From: Daphnia carinata
Taxonomy: Eukaryota > Arthropoda > Branchiopoda > Diplostraca > Daphniidae
DNA: 25,000 nucleotides
Direction: 5' to 3'
Assembly: GCF_022539665.2 (NCBI RefSeq)
Contig: NW_026712551.1
Location: 1 to 25,000, forward strand
Shown: piece after piece, positions 19,528-25,000 of the stretch
How positions within the stretch are numbered: the first letter of the stretch is position 1
Layout: every line of letters begins with the position of its first letter
Program-made: the position numbers and the translations under genes
Notes under the pieces: model-generated
Database searches by the model: none
What the model saw: only the letters and a program-made list of their open reading frames with translations
Told to the model about the DNA's origin: nothing

Positions 19528-19797
19528 ACTAAAACACGAACAGCTGTGTGGAATAGTGGCGGCCTTATAAACATTTTTGACCTTAGAAAAAAAAAAAAAA
19601 AACAATAAACGAATAAAAAAGGTTAAGTGCTACAAACGCTCAAGTGGGACCGTCGCGACCGTTTACAACCCGGACGAAAACGCCCTAACAAGTTCATGAA
19701 CTCTATGCCACATTGCAAGTGGGACGAGAGGAGTATTTAAGCAAACCAGAAACGACGAACAAGCATCCACTTCACCTCCACTTCTCTTCCAAGCAGA
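19528..19797 (+). promoter_or_regulatory. Pol-accessory ORF spacer with poly(A)-signal words, TATA-like box and possible splice acceptor
   Basis: Two AATAAA words lie at 19604 and 19612, after an A-run. The word CAAGTGGGAC is repeated at about 19639 and 19715. A TATTTAA at 19734-19740 sits 58 bases before the next ATG. The segment just before that ATG (CTTCTCTTCCAAGCAG) is pyrimidine-rich and ends in AG, like a 3' splice site. Any of these could serve to make a subgenomic RNA for the downstream genes. Confidence 0.45.
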
Positions 19798-20310
19798 ATG
19801 TCCTTCCACTCTAATCAATGGGAACCCCTTACGGATGAAGACTGGGATTTCATCGAAAACTGCTGGAAGACGGGGACTCCCCTTAGCGGTACGATCGACC
19901 TAGAAGACTCCGACGACAACGACGAGACGGCTAGCCTGCCGGATGACCGCTCCCCGTCCGAGAAGATAGGCGGAAGTCTTTCTGACGACGACCTAGACGC
20001 CTACTTCTCCAATCCCGGTAGCCTGAACCACCTCACCGAGGACCCATTCGGGAACACCGACTGGGGAAAGTTTCTAGCCCTCGACCGCTATGTGGCCCGT
20101 CTGAAGAACGGCACTAGCAAACGCCAATGGACGCCGTTCGGCCTGCCTACGATGGAGTGGCCCCCGCACAACTTCATCCATAAGGCGAAGAAGGCGATAG
20201 AGGCTCAAGAGAGCAAACCGGCAACCGGCCAAGAATGGCTCCCCACCAAAAGGGAGTTTATGTTGTTAATTGTTGTTACCATCCTCATGATTTTTGTGTT
20301 GTTCTTCTAA
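19798..20310 (+). CDS. Acidic tail-anchored accessory protein, 170 aa, unknown family
   Basis: A clean ATG-to-stop ORF between pol and env. The first two thirds are soluble-looking, with Trp-rich starts (QWEPLTDEDWDFIENCW), a run of Asp/Glu/Ser (about residues 36-70), and a Trp/Pro-containing middle (QWTPFGLPTMEWPPHNF, about 110-126). The last 17 residues are entirely hydrophobic (LLIVVTILMIFVLFF) and end the protein, which is the arrangement of a tail-anchored membrane protein with its N-terminus in the cytosol. There is no signal peptide. Gypsy elements do not normally carry such a gene. Its position with env suggests a role in assembly, budding or host interaction, but this is inference. 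I recognise no homologue. Confidence 0.75.
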   Translation: MSFHSNQWEPLTDEDWDFIENCWKTGTPLSGTIDLEDSDDNDETASLPDDRSPSEKIGGSLSDDDLDAYFSNPGSLNHLTEDPFGNTDWGKFLALDRYVARLKNGTSKRQWTPFGLPTMEWPPHNFIHKAKKAIEAQESKPATGQEWLPTKREFMLLIVVTILMIFVLFF

Positions 20311-20370
20311 ATAACAGAAAATAAAAACAAAAACCTACAAAAAAAAAAAACCCATCTTAACTTCTTGTCG

Positions 20371-20406
<36 letters not shown>

Positions 20407-20456
20407 AAAATCAAAATAAATAAAAAAATTAACGCAAACAAACAAAAAGGAAGGTT

Positions 20457-20501
<45 letters not shown>

Positions 20502-21542
20502 TTGTCACACAACCATCTCTTTCCAAACATCTTTCTCTCTATTCCGGGGATACGCCGCGGGCAACAATATGTTGCGCCCTCTATGTTTTCCACGCCTTCC
20601 CTTGATAGCCATACAAATAAAAATAATACCGACATTCATTTTCCATGGTAACCCCATGTCCCCACTTTTACACGCGTGACACGACGATCACGCAGACCAA
20701 CCCCCTTCTCGCCACCCCGTAAGATGCTCCGGATGTAAACGGATACAAGTCAAACACCCCCATTACTTAGACAAACTCCCCACTAGCCACCCTACCAGGG
20801 CCCTCTTCACGCCCCCACAAAAGTTTAATATACCCCCCCCCTACGTGTAAACTCTGCCCCTACGAACCTTCTACCCCCCTTACACCCTTCCTTCCACCCA
20901 CCGTTCAGGATGTTTAGAATAAAAACGGATACGACAGCGTACGCGAACGTACGTCACAGCAGCTCTGTAGGCCATTCCCTCTCCTTCCCCGTCTCTATTG
21001 TTTCTTCATGAGTTTTTCGTTCCCCATTCCCCCTTAGCAACAGTGCCACGTCTCTTCAAGCCTATTGTGATCCTCCTTTCCAACTACTATCCTCTGATTT
21101 ACAACGTTGCCGTTCCTTTTTTTTTTTTTTTTTCCCAATCCTAGTTTACGCCATTTTCTTAAGTTACCTTATTTCCGATTTTCAAAGAAAAAAAAAAAAT
21201 TTTTTTAAGTGCAAAATATATAGAAGTAAATTCTAATTCAACCAAATAGAACCAAAATACCACATAAAAAAAACCCCTGAACAACAGGGTTTCTTGTTTA
21301 AGGCCCAGTCGTCAGATGCGGGTTTGTGGGGGTTGAACCCACGTCCAGCCTGCACCATTGGCATGGCAGACCACTGCGGTACCAATGCGGCAAGCTACGA
21401 CTCTGATTAGATTCTGTTTAGTATTCACAAAATTCCACAACTACGATTCATTCTACATACTATTAATAATATTTCGTTCCCGTTTATCCTTCCTTATCAT
21501 CTCTATACGTATATGTTAAACCCTGGATAACTACATTCCAAA

Positions 21543-21589
<47 letters not shown>

Positions 21590-21624
21590 AAAGGACTGCC
21601 AAAAAACATGGTAGTTAAACAAAA
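20311..21624. other. Low-complexity spacer between accessory ORF and env
   Basis: About 1.3 kb without a convincing coding frame. It holds homopolymers A12 (20339-20350), A34 (20371-20404), A42 (20458-20499), T17 (21117-21133) and A44 (21544-21587), a C-rich stretch around 20690-20900, and the tRNA-like unit described separately. A 9-codon upstream ORF (ATG at 21608) overlaps the env start. The long A runs look like poly(A)-derived or slippage-expanded sequence, perhaps from a retroposed insertion. Confidence 0.6.
21266..21402 (-). ncRNA. tRNA-like pol III unit with T8 terminator, isotype unclear
   Basis: On the minus strand, 21402-21307 begins AGTCGT and ends ACGACT, a possible 6-bp closing stem. 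It contains a good T-arm (GTGGG-TTCAACC-CCCAC), which is also a B box, and a D-arm-like GCAGTGGTCTG. The middle can place GCC in an ATGCCAA anticodon-type loop, but the flanking stem pairs badly. Downstream are a CCCTG/CAGGG hairpin and a T8 run, a pol III terminator. At 96 bases it is long, and I could not fold a normal cloverleaf. It may be a tRNA pseudogene, a SINE head or a real tRNA-derived RNA. Confidence 0.45.
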
Positions 21625-23355
21625 ATGTTTTTTATGATTCCCCAGATCATGCTGATCCTTATCGCGCTGACCCTCCTGCTCTCATCGACAAGAGCATTCC
21701 AAACCACAATATGTAACTGCAATAACCCGACCGGAGTTGGACTTCTTCAATTCTCCGACGGTCTTTGCGAGCCTGCCACGCGCGTCTCACACACTAAAGT
21801 GGACTACCGAGTAATGACCGACAAAAAGGCGGCCTTCAACTTCCCTGGATACATCTGCGGCAGATGGAAATCAATCAAACACATCACAATCAATTTCGTG
21901 GGACAAGCCATAATCGTTCCGGAACGCATCGCCATGGAAACAACAGCCGTAGAGTGCGATATCATGAGGCAGTCAAAGCGTTGCAACGAGAGCCCAATGA
22001 CCATATCAGAAAACAAATGGGTATTCAATCAAGAGCCAGACGACGTAGGATATTGGCTAAGGACCACTACTGTGGTCACCATCAACTGCATGTTGGAAGA
22101 AGTCGTCCTCTCCCGAACCGATGAAGGCGATATAATTACCACACCATTGGGAAAAGCCAACGTGTCGCACGGTTCAATATCTCATAATCACCTCACCTTA
22201 TTCTGGATCGACACATATGGGAAAACAACCGATATCTCCCTCAGGCAACTAGAAAAAGGTGTAGGATACTGGTACGAATCATCAACAAACGGAACCTGGA
22301 TTCTCCAAGATGACTCCAAACAACTCGACTTTCATGTACGTCGGATGTCACGCTGCCAGACAGTGAAATGCGACAAAAAGATCGACAGTTGGACAGTTGT
22401 TGGAGATAACCATTTATTCATCATCACGTACCCGTTGGGCCCAGCTGCAGCCACCGTGCCTTCAATCATCAAAAACAGCACATCTAACGCGAACGACTTC
22501 CTAGACATCAACATCCGACAAAACGCTAGGATCCAATATCTAGAAGATGCCGCCATCCGCCACGAAAACGAACTCATCCGAATCGTCCAGAGCATACAGT
22601 GCGACCAGCGCCGCGCCAAACACGCACAAGCTGTTTCAACTGCTCAATACAATGGATGGTTGGCAGCCACACAACTGGGTCTCCGTCAGTGCGTGAAACT
22701 GATCGCAACCGGAAACATCGTCTCAGCCGTTCAATGCACACCCACAGCGGTCACTTTCACGACAGACATCACCATTTGTGGACCACAGCCGCGGTTCGGA
22801 AATTCTACCATCGGCCGATCCGGTTGGGAACTAACGGAGTTCGCACCATGCTACTGGGCCGGTGGAATCGTTAATTTCAACGATAAACCGTATGCCTACC
22901 GCAATAACACGTGGCAACTGGTCGAAGCATCTGTCGTCGTTCCGCAACGTGACCTAGCCGACGCTTTCCGTTACCAAGACGTCGATTTCTTCGAGTACAA
23001 GCATCAAACTAATCCCGCATATACAGATACGCCGGTTAGCCCCATGGATGTAATGGCCGACATTACAGCAGCCATGAACGAACATGCCGCGACGGGCCAA
23101 ACTCTAAACACAGGAGCATCCGCAATCGTCGTTTCGGCAGCTGAAAAAGCCGGTCTCGGCACTTTTACCAATTGGTTCGAGAATTTTAAAGTCTACTCGT
23201 TTATCATTCTACTTATCGCTGCCTTCCTCTTACTCGCTCGCGGCTGCTATGCCCTCGGATTTTGTGGTTTAATGTGGAAATGTTGTTGTAAACCCCCGCG
23301 CCCTCCTCCTACAGCAGTTTACCGCCCGCAGAATAACCGCCCAAGAGAGCCCTAG
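21625..23355 (+). CDS. env: Envelope glycoprotein, possibly class III (chuvirus/rhabdovirus/gB-like)
   Basis: A 576-aa type I membrane protein. Residues 1-25 form a signal peptide with a long hydrophobic core, and cleavage is likely after STRA. The ectodomain has many Cys and six N-x-S/T sites (for example NVS, NGT, NST and NNT). It opens with a CNCNNP....LLQFSDGLC block and has a YWLRTTTVVTINC segment. A long charged helix (NARIQYLEDAAIRHENELIRI) follows, then a conserved-looking Cys pair. A transmembrane segment lies at about 528-548, with a Cys cluster and a Pro-rich cytoplasmic tail. I see no RxxR furin site followed by a fusion peptide, as baculovirus-F-like errantivirus envelopes have. 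The layout reminds me of class III glycoproteins captured by arthropod retroelements. That assignment is inference; the envelope role is well supported by position and topology. Confidence 0.82.
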   Translation: MFFMIPQIMLILIALTLLLSSTRAFQTTICNCNNPTGVGLLQFSDGLCEPATRVSHTKVDYRVMTDKKAAFNFPGYICGRWKSIKHITINFVGQAIIVPERIAMETTAVECDIMRQSKRCNESPMTISENKWVFNQEPDDVGYWLRTTTVVTINCMLEEVVLSRTDEGDIITTPLGKANVSHGSISHNHLTLFWIDTYGKTTDISLRQLEKGVGYWYESSTNGTWILQDDSKQLDFHVRRMSRCQTVKCDKKIDSWTVVGDNHLFIITYPLGPAAATVPSIIKNSTSNANDFLDINIRQNARIQYLEDAAIRHENELIRIVQSIQCDQRRAKHAQAVSTAQYNGWLAATQLGLRQCVKLIATGNIVSAVQCTPTAVTFTTDITICGPQPRFGNSTIGRSGWELTEFAPCYWAGGIVNFNDKPYAYRNNTWQLVEASVVVPQRDLADAFRYQDVDFFEYKHQTNPAYTDTPVSPMDVMADITAAMNEHAATGQTLNTGASAIVVSAAEKAGLGTFTNWFENFKVYSFIILLIAAFLLLARGCYALGFCGLMWKCCCKPPRPPPTAVYRPQNNRPREP

Positions 23356-23366
23356 AATTTCTTTTG

Positions 23367-23401
23367 GATTGCGGGACGCAATCTGGTATGACGGGGAGCG
23401 A
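23367..23401 (+). promoter_or_regulatory. Perfect hairpin and polypurine tract before the 3' LTR
   Basis: GATTGCG and CGCAATC form a perfect 7-bp stem around a GGA loop at 23367-23383, ten bases after the env stop. The purine-rich ACGGGGAGCGA directly precedes the 3' LTR and is the likely polypurine tract for plus-strand priming. Confidence 0.65.
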
Positions 23402-24148
23402 TGTAACGAATCGTCTAGCGAAGCCCCTTCTTTCCTCCTTTCTCCAAATAGACTAGAATCGTATACCTGTAGCCCCTTGTGACTCAGAACTTTCACTTAC
23501 TAACCTAGTTTTAAAAAGCCCCTTAGAAATATAATTAAAAAAACGAAGACATGTCCCGGCACGTCGGCTAAAAATAGATTTATTTCAGTTCGTCTGAGAT
23601 TGCCCGAAATGGCCTAAAGTCGCCCGAGCGATTTTTAGCTATCGTCCAAATTCGTTCGATACCGCCCGAATTTGCCCGCCTATGCCTCGCCATTGCGCCC
23701 AAAATCGCCCGATACCGCCCGATATTGCCGCCTATCCTTTAACACTGTGCCGTATGGTTCTCACAGTCGATGGAAAACATATAAAAAGCCATCGGCAACT
23801 CACAATAGTTAGTCGTCCCTTGAGAGAGCTATCTCGTGTGTACCTCAGCCTTCTTCCGAGCCGCTACCTCATCCTCAGAAACTGAAGCGTAAGTTCCCTT
23901 CTTAGCAATATTCTCTACTTGTCTTAGTTGCCCCTTAGTAGTGTATGCCAAGTAACGGTCACGTAATTGTAGGCCTTCGCCTCTTCCGTGCTGATTTAAT
24001 TGATTATTTGCGGTATATAATACACGTTTATTCTTTCATACACGTATTGTTTTACGCTTATTTATACACGACATTGTGAGTAACAGCGCCGCACTTAGTT
24101 ATTTTTCCGTATTGGAGGCAACATGACAACGTCGTGTTCCCCTTTACA
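23402..24148 (+). repeat. Gypsy 3' LTR
   Basis: A 747-bp copy of 11696-12443 with the same TGTAA...TTACA ends and about four differences. It is followed by CTATTAAATATT, which does not repeat the left flank. Confidence 0.96.
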
Positions 24149-24348
24149 CTATTAAATATTTAATTAGAGAAATCAGTAACAACTATCAACTGTTGTCCAA
24201 AGTTACACAAAGGCAGAGGAAAGAAATGAAAAATCTAAGAGGAAAATAGAGTATTATGTTGTGTGAGTTACGAATTTGCAATAATGTCGAAAATTCATAG
24301 AAATTCGTCTATGACTTAGATAGTATTAATTAAGAAATCTTATAGTCT

Positions 24349-24420
24349 TTCCCATACCGGGAATTGAACTCGGGCTTCCTAGGTGAGAGCCAGGTATCCT
24401 AACCACTAGACAATATGGGA
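24349..24420 (-). tRNA. tRNA-Glu (CTC)
   Basis: A 72-base tRNA read on the minus strand. The acceptor stem TCCCATA pairs with TATGGGA and the discriminator base is A. The D arm is GTCTAGTGGTTAGGAT. The anticodon arm CCTGG-CTCTCAC-CTAGG gives anticodon CTC. The T loop TTCAATT has a stem CCGAG/CCCGG with one A-C mismatch. The overall sequence is the usual animal tRNA-Glu. The mismatch and the lack of a run of four T close downstream leave a small doubt about function. Confidence 0.93.
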
Positions 24421-24969
24421 TTAGTCTATGTTATTGTTGCACAAATCTGCATAATTTAACAATAACGCGCTTTTCCCCCTAGAGGGCAATCATGGGATCT
24501 ACGGAAACGGTATGTGTCCACTTCCACTACGGTGCACCAAACCCCGAAGACGAGGAAAACCCTCTCTCCACGTATTTACCTCTTGCCCAGTAGATTGGCA
24601 TGCCCTTTTTAATATCTATTTCTCTTTGATTGCATTGTAATGCCTTTCGCTTATTTTTACTTATTTTAAATGCACAAGCCCGAGACAAGTTTACTTTCCA
24701 CTGGAAAACCCCTTTAAAAACTTACCACTTGACGAAATGGAATTAAGTAATTTATTGTTGCAACGATCTGCATAACTTAACATTAACCCGTTTAACAGTA
24801 ATTAGCTACACTTAGCCCCCTTTTTGAAATACAACGCAGTAACGAAAACAACTGCTCGATACCAACGTCGACGGATGATCCTGTGGCGCACTTCGATTCA
24901 AGGCCAGATTAGCAATACAGAACATGGTTTATGGAAATTGTGTGGTTCCATGGGCATGGATAAACACAT
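24421..24969. other. Intergenic DNA between two tRNA genes
   Basis: AT-rich flanking DNA with no coding frame seen. It contains a pair of 39-bp imperfect direct repeats described separately. Confidence 0.6.
24431..24790. repeat. Pair of 39-bp imperfect direct repeats
   Basis: TTATTGTTGC...ATCTGCATAA.TTAACA.TAAC.CG occurs at 24431-24469 and 24752-24790 with about six mismatches. The first copy begins 11 bases upstream of the tRNA-Glu 5' end. The second lies about 180 bases before the tRNA-Leu, so it may be a duplicated tRNA-flanking element. Confidence 0.65.
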
Positions 24970-25000
24970 GTCAGGATGGCCGAGCGGTATAAGGCGCCAG
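24970..25000 (+). tRNA. tRNA-Leu, 5' part only (window edge)
   Basis: The last 31 bases, GTCAGGATGGCCGAGCGG.. to GGCGCCAG, are the acceptor 5' strand, D arm and start of the anticodon stem of the animal tRNA-Leu family that starts GTCAGGA (usually anticodon CAA). The anticodon lies beyond the window, so the isoacceptor is not certain. Confidence 0.85.

Larger units (their letters stand above)
11696..24148 (+). mobile_element. Gypsy/errantivirus-like LTR retrotransposon with env and an accessory ORF, apparently intact
   Basis: A 12.45-kb element with long terminal repeats that start TGTAACG and end TTTACA (perfect TGTAA/TTACA inverted ends). In order it has a tRNA-Leu-type primer site, gag, pol in the -1 frame, a tail-anchored accessory ORF, a low-complexity region and env, then a purine-rich tract and the 3' LTR. 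All the main frames are open and the LTRs are about 99.5% identical, so insertion looks recent. It is much longer than typical gypsy elements (5-9 kb) because of an extended gag, the accessory ORF and the 1.3-kb spacer. No target-site duplication is seen: CAAT lies to the left and CTAT to the right. Its left end lies two bases from the BEL element. Confidence 0.95.

Noticed and set aside
20335-20679. Lys-rich and Phe-rich ORFs over the homopolymer region
   Set aside because: They are products of A and T runs read as AAA and TTT codons.
21307-21402. tRNA-Sec gene
   Set aside because: It shares short blocks with tRNA-Sec, but no TCA anticodon lies in the proper place and the acceptor stem differs.

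Overview
The window is eukaryotic transposon-dense DNA, most likely from an arthropod; a branchiopod crustacean such as Daphnia would fit, but this is inference only. The evidence is long AT-rich spacers, homopolymer tracts, nuclear-type tRNA genes with internal pol III boxes, and several LTR retrotransposons of the Metaviridae (gypsy) and Belpaoviridae (BEL/Pao) types. No host protein-coding gene is recognisable.

Layout. 1-1983 (-) is a decayed pol fragment of the same gypsy family that occurs complete further right. 1984-about 2800 (+) is a second, more divergent gypsy RT/RNase H remnant. 3391-11693 (-) is a BEL/Pao element with two apparently identical 195-bp LTRs, a tRNA-Tyr-type primer site, a 1.7-kb leader carrying a degenerate array of about 80-bp units, and one gag-PR-RT-RNaseH-IN coding region broken by three nonsense codons and a frameshift. 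11696-24148 (+) is a 12.45-kb gypsy/errantivirus-like element that looks intact, with 748/747-bp LTRs differing at about four positions. 24149-25000 is flanking DNA with a tRNA-Glu(CTC) gene on the minus strand and the first 31 bases of a tRNA-Leu gene at the window edge.

The gypsy-like element is the most interesting object. It has a tRNA-Leu-type primer site, an unusually long gag (about 1046 aa), and a pol in the -1 frame reached through a canonical GGGAAAC slippery heptamer in exactly the right phase, just before the gag stop. It also has a 170-aa acidic tail-anchored accessory protein and a 576-aa envelope glycoprotein. The envelope has a signal peptide and a C-terminal membrane anchor, lacks an obvious furin/F-protein layout, and may be of the class III (chuvirus/rhabdovirus/gB-like) type. 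Inside the low-complexity part of gag there is a 252-codon ORF in another frame (13434-14192) that reads like a helical protein and may be a true overprinted gene. Between the accessory ORF and env lies about 1.3 kb of homopolymer-rich DNA holding a reverse-strand tRNA-like pol III unit.

How the parts work together: the LTR promoter (TATA at 12074) would make the genomic RNA. Gag and Gag-Pol come from that RNA by frameshifting. The accessory and Env proteins probably need spliced or internally initiated RNAs. The encoded set (capsid, replication enzymes, envelope, membrane accessory protein) is that of a potentially infectious endogenous retrovirus-like element.
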